64,000 bases of DNA from Hemileia vastatrix (taxonomy: Eukaryota > Basidiomycota > Pucciniomycetes > Pucciniales > Zaghouaniaceae). Location: assembly GCA_030280995.1 (NCBI GenBank), contig JASXTE010000016.1:14399001-14463000 (forward strand), read 5' to 3'. Below, in pieces: positions 41,367-52,931 of the stretch. Both the position numbers and the translations under genes were made by a program. How positions within the stretch are numbered: the stretch's first letter is position 1; each line of letters opens with the position of its first letter. The notes beneath the pieces were generated by a model, which was not told the origin of the DNA, ran no database searches, and saw only the letters and a program-made list of their open reading frames with translations.

Positions 41367-41989
41367 AGGAGGCCAAGAAGGTTAATAAGGCACCTTCTCA
41401 GCCTAGAGATTTTGAAAGGAGGGTTGATAGGAGTGATCCTTGGGTTTGCTCTTATTGCAGTAGGAGGGGGCACAGGTCCAATGATTGTTGGGCACTGAAC
41501 AGAGATGTTTCTGAAGGAAAAGTGGAGTTTGATGGCAGGGTTTTTAAGTTCCCTGACGGTTCTTTCGTGAAGCCCAGTGAGGGGCAGGCTCCTGTGGATT
41601 TAGTCAGGAGAAGGGGTGGTCTCAATCAAAGGAGGCCAAGGTTTGAGGAGATTCCTGATCAGGGGAAGTCTTCTGTTAAGGTAGATGAGGACGTCAAGGG
41701 AAAGGGGAAGGAGGTCAATAAGGTCTCTTTCTCTACTTCCTTTGGTGGTTTGGAGTTGTATTCTTGTGGTGGACAGTCAAGTGGGGAATGCTTGGCTGGC
41801 GTTTATGATGTGGAAGCAGGGAAGGTGGGTAGGTCTAAGAGCAGTTCTCAGGCCCAACCAAAGCCAAATTCTCCAAAGGTGGATCCTAAGATGAGTGCAG
41901 CTAGGAAGAGGTACAGCAAAGAGGAGCTGTACAAGATGCAGAAGGGTATGGCTGACATGGGCCCCCTAGTTTTGGCGCATTGGATATGA
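41367..41989 (+). CDS. Gag C-terminal part with CCHC knuckle (element B)
   Basis: Open in the -1 frame from the T7 run. The knuckle CSYCSRRGHRSNDC is near 41450-41490, then VEFDGRVFKFPDGSF, LVRRRGGLNQRRPRF and SKEELYKMQKGM. It ends at TGA 41987-41989, with ATGA overlapping the protease frame. The heptamer GGGCCCC at 41959-41965 lies in register for a -1 shift. Confidence 0.65.
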
Positions 41990-42939
41990 ATGGTGATCCA
42001 ATGCCAATGGAGTTGGATTCTGACTCTGAGGAGGATGTCCCTTTGGCTTCATTGCCAAAGCCTGCTGGAGTCAGAGGTTCTGGTGAGGGATCTGGTTTAG
42101 TTCCTGTTAATGGTAAATCTGTTGGTGGTGCTGGTCCTCAAGAAGCTTCTAGGACCAAGGTGGTGAAGCAAAGAGCTCACTTTGAGAGGCCAGTAGTGTC
42201 TGGTCAAGTTAATGTTATGGACTCTGTCCTGGAAAGGATGAATCAGGGTCAGGTTTCCCTATCTTATGGGGAATTGTATGCTATCAGTCCAGGGTTGGCT
42301 GATAGGCAGAAAAAGTTGTTGACCAGGAGAATAGTTTCTTCTGGGGAGGTAGAATAAATTTGTGATTCTGCTGAAAAGTTTGGTGAGGGGTTGGAAACTC
42401 ATTTTTCTGCTCCTCTGGGATATGTCAATGTCACTCTGAATGGCAGGGAGGCAAGGGCATTGGTGGATTCAGGTTCACAGATAAACCTGATTTCTTTGTT
42501 TGAGGCAACTCATATGGGCCTCCCCATCAAAACTGGTATTGGTGGGAATTTGAGAGGGATCGGTGGCAATGTCACTGAATTGGTTGGAACTTCAGAGTTT
42601 GTGAAGTTAGATGTTGGAGGAGCCTCAGGGAAGGTTCATTTTTACATTGCTAAAGGTAATGTAAAAGCAGTTTTGGGTTGGCTATTCTTGATGGATTTTC
42701 AGGCTAGAATTGGTTATCAATTTTATTTGGGAATCAGTTTGGAGTTGACTGGTGAAGATGAAAGGAGACTTCACATGAAGTTATCATCCCCTGGAGAGGA
42801 TGGTTGGGAGACCAGGCCTGGTTTATCTTCAATGTGCCAGTGCATGGACTGCTGCAGGAGAAGGAAGGAAATGGGTGCTGCCTCTGGTTTTTTGGAGTGC
42901 GGCTCAGGATCTATTGAGAGTCTGTCTTTTTTAGAGTAA
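41980..42939 (+). pseudogene. Retropepsin-type protease (element B)
   Basis: Same as the 319-residue frame in A, with catalytic LVDSGSQINLIS. A TAC to TAA change at 42355-42357 interrupts it. The tail SMCQCMDCCRRRKE is cysteine-rich. It ends in TAA, and the following ATG present in A has become ATA here. Confidence 0.8.
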
Positions 42940-42954
42940 ATAGGGCTGATCACC

Positions 42955-45082
42955 CTAGTGCTACAACCTCTCCCCGAGATGAGGAAATCCCAGGTTGTAT
43001 TAGGTCAGCTCCCTTGGAGATATACCAAGTGGATTTTCAACTTTCTCTTTTTAATGTTTCTCTTCTCTGAAAGTATTCATCAAGTTTTTTATCAAGTCTC
43101 TGTTCTCTCTCAAGATTCTTAATTATTTTTAATTCAAGTTCAAAGAAGAAGATTGGTTATATATCTTTATTGAAAGATATGCGGAAAGGTTTTGGGGCGG
43201 TGAGATTGGGGTCTAAAAGTAAGTCCTCCCAATTGTGCACCGCTAGGGTTTCTTCTACACTTTTCAAAAATATTACCTGGGCCACACCTGTAAGCATTGG
43301 GGAAACCCTGGTTATTTTTGTAGATCAGAAGAAAACTCAAGAAAAGAAGATAAAAATTTCAAGATAATTCATGAAAATCAAGAAAAAAATCTGAAAATAA
43401 TGAAGAAAGAAGATGCAAAATATTGTTGTGAAGATTGTCAAGATCTATTTTTGGGCCTCCAGCATGAGGTTAAACTGCAGAAAATTTTGAAGAATGAAGA
43501 TCATCAAAATCAATTTTTGGGCCTCAAGCATGAGGTTAGACTGCAGCAAATTTTGAAGAATGAAGATCATCAAGATTGATTTTTGGGCCTCCAGCATGAG
43601 GTTAAACAGCTGAAAATTATGAAGAGAGAATATCATCACGATCTATTTTTGGGCCTCCAGCATGAGGTTAAACTGCAGAAAATTATGAAGAGAGAAGATC
43701 ATCAAGATCAATTTTTGGGCCTCCAGCATGAGGATAAACAGCACAATTTTAGAAGTTGTGATTCAGAAGATGAATCAAGATTTGAAGATTTGGAAGTTGG
43801 AAGTGGGGATGAAGACGTGGAATTGCGGAAAAGTTTTGGAGTGGTGAGATTGGGGTCTAAAATTAAGTCCTCCCAATTGTGCACCGCTAGGGTTTCTTCT
43901 ACACCTTTCAAAAACATTACCTTGGCCACACATGTGAGCAATGGGGAAACCCTTGGTTTTTGTTCCAGGTCTGGTGGTGAAGAATTCCTGAAGATCCCTC
44001 AAGTTGAAGGTGGAGTGGCAAAGTATATGAAGGTAGCGCAGAAGATTAGGCCTGTCAATGAGCCTATGCCTGTGGGTTTGAATCTGCCTTTGAAGAGACC
44101 TCCTTTGTCAAGAGATGCGTACTGTACTCCTTTGGTGAAGAATCCTCCAGAATCTGTAGAGACAGCTAGGGTGACCATGGAAAGGTTGAAAGTTGTTAAT
44201 TTTGGTCCTGATGGGTGGTTGTCTGAGGAAGAAAAGAAGTTGTTGTTGCACGTTATTGTGCTAAGGGAAAAAGTGGTGGCATTTGTTGAGGAGGAAAGGG
44301 GTGTATTGAAGCACTCTTATGGGGAACCTTACTTGATTCCTTTTGTTTGTCATGAACCTTGGCAAATCAAACCTATTCCGATTTCAGCCGCTATTCGAGA
44401 GGATTTTGTAGAGATTGTTAGGGAAAGAGTCAGGACTGGGTTATATGAACAATCAACATCCAGTTACTCAAGTCCGGTTTTCTGTGTAAAGAAGCAGAAT
44501 GGAAAATTGCGGGTGGTCCATGATCTTAGAGCCTTGAATAGAGTCACTATTAAGGACGCTGGTATGACACCAAGTGCAGAGGATTTTGTTGAAGCTTTCG
44601 CTGGAAGGGTGTGTTATGGTTTGGGTGATATTATGGGTGGTTATGATGAGAGGGAACTACATATGGATTCAAGGCCTCTCACAACTTTTGAGACTCCTTT
44701 GGGAAGATTTCAGCTCACTAGGTTGCCTCAAGGAGCAACTAATTCAGTGGCAGTTTATCAAGCACAGATGGCTTGGATTTTGCAGGATGAGGTTCCTACT
44801 CATGCTGGTATTTTTATTGATGATGGTGGAATTAAAGGACCATCCACCGATTATGGTAATGAGGTGTTAGCGGAGAACCCTGGCATAAGGAGTTTTGTGT
44901 GGGAATATGCAATAACTCTAGAGAGAGTGTTGTTTAGGATTGAAGAGGCTGGTTTGACCATTTCAGGGTCAAAATTCTGTTGTTGTGTTCCTGCTTTGGA
45001 AACTCTGGGTCATGTGGTATGTAAAGAGGGAAGGATTATGGCGAAGAAAAGATTAATAAATCCAGTCATTGCCAAGGCCTAA
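42955..45082 (+). pseudogene. RT N-terminal region and reverse transcriptase (element B)
   Basis: The N-terminal low-complexity part is duplicated relative to its own later copy: VRLGSKSKSSQLCTARVSS occurs at about 43200 and again at 43850. It includes four to five 66-bp repeats (43446-43740). RT motifs as in A: VVHDLRALNRV, DIMGGYDERELH, LTTFETPLGRFQ, FIDDGGIKGP. The frame is open 43583-45082 and ends in an indel cluster after CKEGRIMAKK. Confidence 0.8.
43441..43740 (+). repeat. 66-bp tandem repeat in pol of element B
   Basis: About 4.5 units encode LFLGLQHEVKLQKIMKREDH with small changes. Element A has only about two units in the same place (27400-27515), so the number has changed since they diverged. 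Unit 3 contains a TGA. Confidence 0.8.
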
Positions 45083-47305
45083 AAATACTACTGAAGTCAG
45101 GGGATTTTTGGGTGTATGTGTATATGTCAGGATTTTTCTTTGTTGGCTTCACCTTTAAGAAGGTTGACCAGAAAAGATGCAGATTGGGAATGGACTGAAG
45201 AGTGTGAAGAGGCTTTTCAGAAGTTGAAAAAGGTTGTTGGTGAAGATATTGTTCTTCACAAGTTGGATTATGGTGTTGGTGCTTGAAAAATTTATCTGGC
45301 AGTGGACTCAAGTTATATTGCTGCTGGTGCTGTTTTGTCTCAGGAGAATAAGACTGGGAGGGTAAGGCCAGTAAGATATGAGTCTGTGGTGTTTAATGAG
45401 GTGGAATCTAGGTATTCTCAACCTAAGTTGGAATTGTGTGGCGTAGCTAAAATTTTAAAGAAGCTACAGACGGTTTTGTGGGGGCAGCATTTTGAGCTGC
45501 AGGTGGATGCTAAATCTTTGGTTCAGATGATCAATACACCTAGTCTTCCAAATGCTCCAATGACTAGGTGGGTGGAATTTATTCAACATTTTTCTTTTGA
45601 CCTGGTACACAAACCAGGTAAAAAATTTACTATGCCTGATGGGTTATCAAGGAGGCCACCTACAGATGAATATTCTGAGGCTGAAGAGTTTGATGAGGAT
45701 GTTCCAGTGGTTAGAGCCAGCACAAAGGGTGCTGAAGATTTTTCTGACCTCCCCCAAGAGGCTAAACTGGCTGGATCTGATCATGATTCTGGTGATCAGG
45801 ATGTTTTTGTTGATCAAGATGGAGTTGTTGTTTGGGACAGCTCAAAATTGAAAAAGGGTGTTTTTGTTAGTGAACTGGATTCTCACAAGGTTCAGTGGAA
45901 AGAGAAGGACGTGCCAAAATTTAAGGATTGGTGTCCTGGTTGGGCTGGTCAATTGGCTCATGTCCACACAGGTGATTTTGATGACAGAGTTGTACCCTTG
46001 GATGTTGTTTTGTTGGATTTTGAAGATGAGACTTGGGGTCAGTCTGGGTTTTATTTTATTTTGGTGGAATATCTGTTGACCTTGGAAAGGCCAGATAGTT
46101 GTGAGGATGGTACTTGGTTGGCAATCAAGAAGAAGAGTCCTGGATTTTATGTGTCAGGAAGGCGGTTGATGAAGAGGAGACATCCAAATCCTCAAGTGGT
46201 GGTGACTCAGAAGAAGGGTCAAGAATTGGTTTTGAAGTCTTTGCATGAAGACCTTGGTCATAGAGGCTTTGGGGAGACTTATAGAAGAGTAGCAGACAGA
46301 TTTTGGTGGCCAGGTATGAAGTTGGCTGTGCAGGGTTGGGTTCAATCTTGTGAAGAATGTCAAAGAAGAAGTCACTTAAAACCTTAAGAGGTGGGCCGTG
46401 CTACTGGTGAATCAACTGTTTTTGGAAGGGTCAGTCTGGATGCTGTCCATATTAAAGAGGGCAGGTATAAATACTTGATTGTTGCTAGGGATGATTTGTC
46501 TGGTTGGGTTGAGGCAGTGTCTCTGGTTAATTTGACTGCCAAGAATGTGGCAGAGTTTTTGAAGAAGGAGTGGATTTATAGGTATGGGTTGATGAAGTTG
46601 GTCACTGTTGATGGTGGGCCAGAGTTTGGTGCCGAATTTAAAGAAGCTGTGGCTAGTGTTGGTTTTAAAGTTAGAGTGGCTACACTGTATTATCCTGAAG
46701 CTGAAGGCATGGTTGAAAGAGGCCATCAAGTTATCAAGAATGCTTTGGTGAAGATGTGCGGAGATAGTGCCGAAAAGTGGAGGCATTATTTACCCTTGGT
46801 TTTATTTTCTGATAGGGTCACTGTGAAGAGGAAAACTGGCTATTCTCCTTATGAGTTAATGTTTGGTCAAAAAGCCGTTCTACCAGTGGACTTGGAAGCT
46901 GTCTCTTATCTTGGAATTGATTGGGATGACGTGCACTCAACAGAAGATTTGCTCTGTGCCAGGATGTAACAGTTGGAATGTAGAGAGGAATGTCAAGAGA
47001 AGGCATACTCTAGAATGATGAAGATTAGGAATCAATCAGTCAGATACTGGGACAAGAAGTTAGCTCATAGACTCAGGAATCCCTTGAAACCTGGCTGTTT
47101 GGTTTTGGTGTATAATAGAAGTTTGGAGAGTCAGTGGGGCAAAATGTTTGCTGACAGATGGAGTGGACCTTACAGAGTCAGGTCTCAGGCATCTGGAGGT
47201 TCTTATGTTCTGGAAGAGTTGGATGGTGCAGTCTTGAAAAAGAGGGTGGCTGCAGACCAAGTGAAGAGGTTTTATCCCAGAAGCACTAGGCATGAAAAAG
47301 ATTGA
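45083..47305 (+). pseudogene. RNase H and integrase (element B)
   Basis: RNase H: VDSSYIAAGAVLSQ, LELCGVAKILKK, VDAKSLVQM. Integrase: HEDLGHRGFGETYRR ... CEECQRR, LDAVHI, VDGGPEFG, EAEGMVERGHQ, then RWSGPYRV and RVAADQVKRFYPR. Breaks: loss of a segment near 45130, TGA at 45284-45286, TAA at 46385-46387 (AAA in A), and TAA at 46967-46969, which A shares. Ends at 47305. Confidence 0.85.
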
Positions 47306-48549
47306 CTCTGCAATGAGGATAAACTATGGAACATTTTTTTTTGTTTTGGAATTTTGTGGTGTTGCAGAGCAACTTTTGTGTTGGAAACTTTTTGTTAGAG
47401 GGTACACATGGCTGGGGATTCTAGATTTGATCTTGGAAAGTGTAGGGGTGACTGATGGGCTGGCTGCTCTATCAACAGTTACCCCAGATTGTCTGTTTCC
47501 AACCCTTTCTCTTAATTTGGTTGAACCCTAGTATTGGTTTTTTTTCACAGGTTTTAGTCCTCTATGACTTTAAACTGGAATTTCCTCTGGTTTTCATGTG
47601 CTGGTCTCTTCACTCTTATTGGTTTTGTTTTTTTTGTGTTGGATGTTGTGTTTTTGTTAGAAGGTACCCAGCGGGGCTTCTAGATTTTATTTTGGCAAGT
47701 GTGGGGGTAACTGATGAGCTGGCTGCTCTGTAGAACAGTTACCCCAGAATGTCTGTTTCAATTTTTTGTTTTTCCTAGTTGAATTCTAGTTCTGTTGTTT
47801 ATTATTCACGTTTTAAGTCCACTATGACTTTAAACTGGTTTGGGACTGGCTTCTTTATCTTTGGTTCTTTCAGATTGGTGGTGGATCACTGGTGGTCTCC
47901 CATCATTTTTACTTATTGGAGGGAGCCCACCCAGTGATCATTTCTATAGATCGGACTTTCCCTTATTGGACCATCTATGGAGCTGGACTTTCTTTAATTT
48001 TGCAGTTATGTTTTTGCTAGATAGCAGTTTTAGATTCTTTTCTTTTCTTTTTTTCTTTTTTTCTTTTAATTTTTTATGGGGTTGTTTAAAATTATAAAAT
48101 CAAAAATATAGGGTGTTACCATATCAGGGTCACCTGGATGTGGGCAAGCATTGGTGGGGAAAGGCTCATAAATTGGCCGGGCAATGCTATTTTATTTTTA
48201 TTTATTATTTATTTCATGTGTTTCTGTGTTTCATTATTTTTATTATCTTCTGAATTTCTAAATTTTTTGAATTTTGTTTTCTGTTAACCATTTAAAAGAA
48301 TTAATTGGGTATCCACATCAAGGTGCACTTAGATGTGGGTAAGGTATCAGGGGATCAGCTCATCAATTGGCTGGGGGATACCATTTGTATTATTTTTTAT
48401 ATTATATTTTATTTCATTTATTTTATTTCATTTTATTTATAAATTTTTAATTTAATATATTAGTACGTTTAAAAAAAAAAGAAAATTCGTAAATTATTTT
48501 TATTAATTGCTTTATATTATTATTATGTTTCTAATCTTTTTGCAGGAGC
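47306..48549. repeat. Non-coding repeat-rich block (element B)
   Basis: Equivalent of 22541-23797 in A, in reverse. It contains AGTCCTCTATGACTTTAAACTG-type units (about 47547 and 47817), two GGGGTAACTG / CAGTTACCCC stems and the CCACATC/GATGTGG hairpins (about 48120 and 48310), with some arms now mutated. Confidence 0.6.
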
Positions 48550-49946
48550 TCATTGTCTGGATGATGAAGTTTCTGGAGGCTGGTCCGGATTGTGATGTCG
48601 TTTTTGTTTTTTGTTGGGGTTGTGGGAAGCACTGTGTTCTTTGAAGTGCATCCTGCTGGAGAGATTATATGGGTTATAATGGTCAGAAATTGGATTAGAG
48701 GGAAGTTCAGAGGAGGAAGAAGAAGAGGCAGGAATGGAGTTCTGGAGGGTGTGCTTAATGATCCTAGACATTTTCCAGTGGTCGTCCAGTAGGCGCTTTC
48801 TCAGGGATTTTTCAAAGTCATTCAAAGGTTCATGGAGGGCAAATTCTTTTAGCATGTTGTAACACATGGTGCTTAGGTGTTTCTTCATGTCTCCATAATC
48901 CAGGGTCAAAGAAGTTTCAAGAGGTTGGCCAACTCCAATAATAGATTCAGGAGGAGGGGTGCCAACTAGACAAGAAGAATTGGATCAGTAATTATTTTTG
49001 TTGAAGAAATGGAATAATTAATTTGGTACTTACAGATTAGAAGCTCATCAAATCTGTAAGCAGCTGGGATTTGGATCTCTGACAATTTTGTAAAGGTCAT
49101 AGTGGGTGGATCAACTAGGGAAAGATATGGATTCTCATGGTCTTCCTCTGAAAGATTTTGAGAAGGTGAACTAGGAGGCTGATATTCCTGGGGCCTAGTT
49201 GGAGCAGTGATATTGTTGTTGTTGTTGTGGTTGTTATTTCTGTTGGATTCAGCTGGAGGAGGTGCTGGTGATGGGGTACCAGGGTTGTTAAAGGATGGAA
49301 CAGGAGAGGGGGATTTGGAAGCAGACTGCTCTCTTCTGGATGGAGATTTTGAAGAGATGGAACTGTCAGAAGAGTAGTTGGCTGGCAGAGGAGAGGTGTA
49401 GTTTCTTTGTCTTAGTTGGGGACGAAGTTGTTGTTGTGGGGCAGTGTGTGGTGTTCTGGTTTCTTCTTGGGGTTCTCTGGCAGGTCTCTTAGAAATCTGG
49501 GAAATTTTGGTGCTTTGGATGCGGTCTAGAAGCCTGGAAGTTGATCTTTAAGATTTTGGAGCTAATTTAGCAGAGATAAAAGCAGTTTCTTTTGAAGCTA
49601 AGGCTGGTCTTTTGGGAAGAGTGCGGGAAGCTGAGCTTCTGGATCTTCTGGAAGGAGCAGAAGATAGAGAGGAAGAGGAAGGACCAAGCTCTGGGGATCT
49701 GGTAGGGGATCTGGAGATGTATTTGTGAGAAGGAGAAGGCGGAGGAATAGGGTAGTTGGCGTCTCTGTCACATCTTTTCTTTTTGGAATAGCAAGAATCA
49801 CAAGCCCTGTTGTAGAATTTGCATTCAGGATTTGGAAGAGTGAATGTGCAAGGTCTGCACATGTGGATGCACTGTTTGCAGGCATAGTCCTTTGGAGCAG
49901 TGAAGCAAGGGAGAGTAGAAGGGTTAACATCAGGAGATCCAGCCAT
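48550..49946 (-). pseudogene. Antisense gene 2 of element B, permuted zinc-cluster protein
   Basis: ATG at 49946. N-terminus: CKQCIHMCRPC, then CDSCYSKKKRC. The frame is open to 49548, where an indel breaks it. It then continues through the Ser/Pro/Asn-rich linker to a 68-nt intron (48966-49033, GTAAGT...GTCTAG) and the terminal exon (DYGDMKKHLSTMCYNML ... NPNKKQKRHH) ending at 48550. Intron position and length are identical to A. It lacks the roughly 175-bp GC-containing block seen in A. Confidence 0.6.
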
Positions 49947-50087
49947 GATCTGTGGTGAGAAAAGATGATGAAAAGGGATAGGAGGATATTTTTGTCAGTG
50001 ATAGGTAGATAATGAAGTGAAGGTGGAAGTTCAGCAGGTTGGCTGTAGAGGTGTGCTGCATGAAATTGGCTGCGTCTATTTTATGCA

Positions 50088-50570
50088 AAATTCTGTCAGT
50101 CCATCAAGACTCTAAACTGAAAAAGCTATGGTATCAAGTAAGTCCATCAAGACTTTAAACTGAAATCTGGTTTCTGTTAGTCCTCCAAGACTTTAAACTG
50201 GCTGGTTTCAAGATTTTATCAAGTTAGTCCGTCAAGACTTTAAACCGAACACTGTGTTAGTCCCCCAAGACTTTAAACTGAGTGTTGTAAGTCCCCCAAG
50301 ACTATAAAATGAGGAAAAAGTTTTTGTTGTTGGAGTTGGTTTTGAAAGATTGGTGGAGGGTATCCACAGGGGGAGCCTCCGAATTTAGCAAAGGGAAGTT
50401 TGGGGGTAATTGATGGGCTGGCAGCTCTATTTACAATTACCCCAGAATGTTAGTTTTTTCTCTGTGTCTTAATGTGGTTGATCTCTGGTTCTGGGTTTAT
50501 GATTTAGGTTTTTGAGTCCCCCAAGACTATAAAATGAGGATGGTCCCCCAAGACTTAAAACTGAGGGTTG
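50088..50570 (-). repeat. Array of AGTC/GACT hairpins (element B)
   Basis: About ten units, read on the plus strand as AGTC-N6-GACTTTAAACTG, for example AGTCCATCAAGACT, AGTCCTCCAAGACT, AGTCCGTCAAGACT and AGTCCCCCAAGACT. The arms are constant and the loops vary. Same location between the antisense genes as in A. Confidence 0.7.
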
Positions 50571-50618
50571 TTTGTGGTTACATCCTATAGAGGGTGTGGT
50601 CAATTTTTCTTTTCTGAA

Positions 50619-51385
50619 TCAAACTGAAGTACTAGTGGAATTACAGAGGGAATCAAGAGATGAAATGAAGTGTTCAGAATTAGCCTTGAACTGGTGAATG
50701 AGGTGTCTTCTGTTCTCAATGTCCTGTGGATCTCTAGCAGGAGTGGATTGGAAGTAGTGAAGCAGAAGCTGTTTCTGTTAAGACGTGTGTTGTTGGAACT
50801 TGGCCTTGATAGTGGGCAAGTGGTTTGGTGTTGGTGGTGCAATGGATCCTACATTGTTATCATCACTATCAGAAGATGGAGGAACTGAGAAGTCATCAGT
50901 TTTAAAGTTGAAGGAAGAAATGAAAGTTCTTTACCATCAGATGGACCAGGGAGGGTGGAACTAGTTGTTTTATGGGTTGTGGCACTCTTCTGGGAAGGGT
51001 GGAGCCTTTTGATTAATCTGGGTATCAGGATGGATGGCCTAGATCTTTTGGTGCTGGTAGAAGAAGGACCAGGTTGAGGTGGAGGTGAATCTGTTGTGGA
51101 AGAAAGTGGACCAGGTCTGTGGCAGGTCTTCTTTTTGGATTGGCAGACATCGCAGGACGTTCTGTATGGATGGACAGGTGGTGTCATGGCGCAGATTAAA
51201 TTATTGTTGATGCAGTATTGGCAGGGGCCCATTTCAGAGGCAGATTTGGGAAGGAGGTTAAACATGGTGGTTGGATGAAGAAAGAATGCGGACATTCTCA
51301 ATTGGAGGGAGGATGTGGTCTTCCAACATTGGCAGGAGCCTTTGTTGTGTGATTTGGCGCTGTTTGTGCATGTCTTAATTGACAT
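50619..51385 (-). CDS. Antisense gene 1 of element B, permuted zinc-cluster protein
   Basis: The intact version. The frame is open from inside the 3' LTR (51385) with CQYCINNNLIC and CDVCQSKKKTC, a Pro/Ser linker and a 50-nt intron (50885-50934, GTAAAG...TCTCAG) joining GPSD to PPSSDSDDNN. The last exon has a helical HLIHQFKANSEHF segment and stops at 50619. The likely start is one of the Met codons near 51266-51296, just inside the polypurine tract side, if the transcript starts in the LTR. It would be expressed from antisense activity of the 3' LTR. The molecular role is unknown. Confidence 0.6.
51304..51313 (+). other. Polypurine tract of element B
   Basis: GGAGGGAGGA directly before the 3' LTR (TGTGGTC at 51314). 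Same as in element A. Confidence 0.75.
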
Positions 51386-52405
51386 CTGTTAAGGAATCGG
51401 GTATTTTTCTGGTTTTATTCCGTGGAAATTGGGTCTGCGGGTATGTGAGAACTATCATTGGATGGCCCTGGTTTTTCTCTATATCTTATGTCTTGAAGAA
51501 ATTTTTCATATTCTGAGTTTTAAGGGGTCATTTCCTCATTTTTCATTTATAAAAGATTGCTGTTTAATTTTGTTTTTCGTGTTTTACGGGCTAACTTTAA
51601 GTCTTAGGGTTAAGTGCTTAGTACCATTGGATAGAGCTAATTTTTCTCTATATTTCATGTCTAAATGTTGTTATAGTGAAATTCCGTGTTTTAAATTTTT
51701 AGTAGTTGTAGCTAATTTTTCTAAGTAGATTAGTGGTTTTTGTTGGTTTTCTGGCTTCAGGGAGGCCGGGCCGCTTCAGGCGGCATCTCCGACGTCGGGC
51801 AGCCTGCCTGCCTCTGTTTTAGGAGGTTGGGGAGCGCTTCAGGAGGGTGTTTTATGCAATTTGGCGGGTACAGGTGCCAGATTGGTGGGTGCGCATGGGC
51901 TCTTAGTTAGTGGTCTGTGTGTACATAGTGAATAAGACAGTTTAGGGCAACCTTAATCATCATACAACCATCCGTAGGTGATATCATTGTTCCTCACTCA
52001 GTTTTCACTGTTTTCTGGCCACAATTGGCTGTGTTTGTTGCAAGTGAGTTCTTCATTTAACTTAACTTTGGCAACTGTTTTCTCTGTTATAGTCTTGCAA
52101 GCTATAGCAAGTATTATTGCTGTCTCTGGTGTGGATTTGCAGCCTACATCAAGTATCTTTGATGTCTCTGGTGTGGAAATTGTTCTACATTTCAGTTCTT
52201 TGGTCTGGTAGTCTATCTGGGGACTAATTTCTTGGCTCATCAAGCAGTCAAGTGTGTTAAACAGGAGCTTTAGCAAAACAGGAACCAACTTACTTTAGCA
52301 AGTAAATCCCACCCTATTTTTCTAAAGGGACAGGGGATTTTCTCTCTGGTTTTTCTCCAACTCCCTTGGTCAAGGCCTATAGCTAGTACTATAGGATTGT
52401 CTACA
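51314..52405 (+). repeat. 3' LTR of element B
   Basis: 1092 bp, closely similar to the 5' LTR. Differences in the GC-rich block (GCGGCATCTCCGACGTCGGG versus GTGGCATCTCCGATGTCGGG) are mainly CpG transitions. Confidence 0.9.
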
Positions 52406-52899
52406 ACGTAATTTACAGCATATACTGTAAGAATGTGAGAAAGAAGATGACTAAAAGGAGTATATATATGACATAAGAAAAATAAATTAATTGGTACGTC
52501 AACAAGGGCATCAACTTTATTGGTAATAAAGTATGAGCTCCCTTGGAATGTCACAATCAATTACAACACATTTAAGTTAATTATATTGATTTCACAGAGT
52601 TCCAGATCTCTCAATGAAGTAATATAATAATTTTAAGGTTTTTTATTATAATTTTATTATTAATTTTTATTCCCAATAAACTGTACTATTGAGCATAGTG
52701 TTAGGGAGTAAAAATGTATGGGACACTTACTTAAATTAATTATTTACACTACTTAATATAATTAGTTTAGTTGGTTGTAAGTAACATATAAGTAAATGTT
52801 AAATAATTAAATATTAATAAGTATTTTAAAAAAGGCGTGGCTTCACCTCAGTAAAATAATTAATTATTTTACCAGGTAAGTCTAGTAGCCCAGCTGACA
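52406..52899 (-). repeat. 3' LTR of element D, proximal part
   Basis: Begins TGTCAGCTGGGCTACTAG on the minus strand, next to polypurine tract AGAGTGAGGGAG (52900-52911). It continues as the counterpart of 60369-60860 up to the insertion of B. Confidence 0.88.
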
Positions 52900-52931
52900 C
52901 TCCCTCACTCTAAAAAAAACAATAAAAAATG

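Larger units (their letters stand above)
39375..52405 (+). mobile_element. Element B: 13.0-kb sister copy of element A, inserted in the LTR of D
   Basis: LTRs 39375-40468 and 51314-52405, PBS, Gag, protease, RT-RNase H and integrase on the plus strand, followed by two antisense genes. The intact LTR of D at 60054-60860 supplies the empty site. Flanks are ACGA and ACGT, consistent with a 4-bp target duplication with one change. Pol has a nonsense codon in the protease, indels near 45045-45120 and stops at 45284 and 46386. Confidence 0.92.

Noticed and set aside
52270..52560. Minus-strand frame across the right end of B
   Set aside because: It runs across the B/D junction and is a chimaera of two LTRs.
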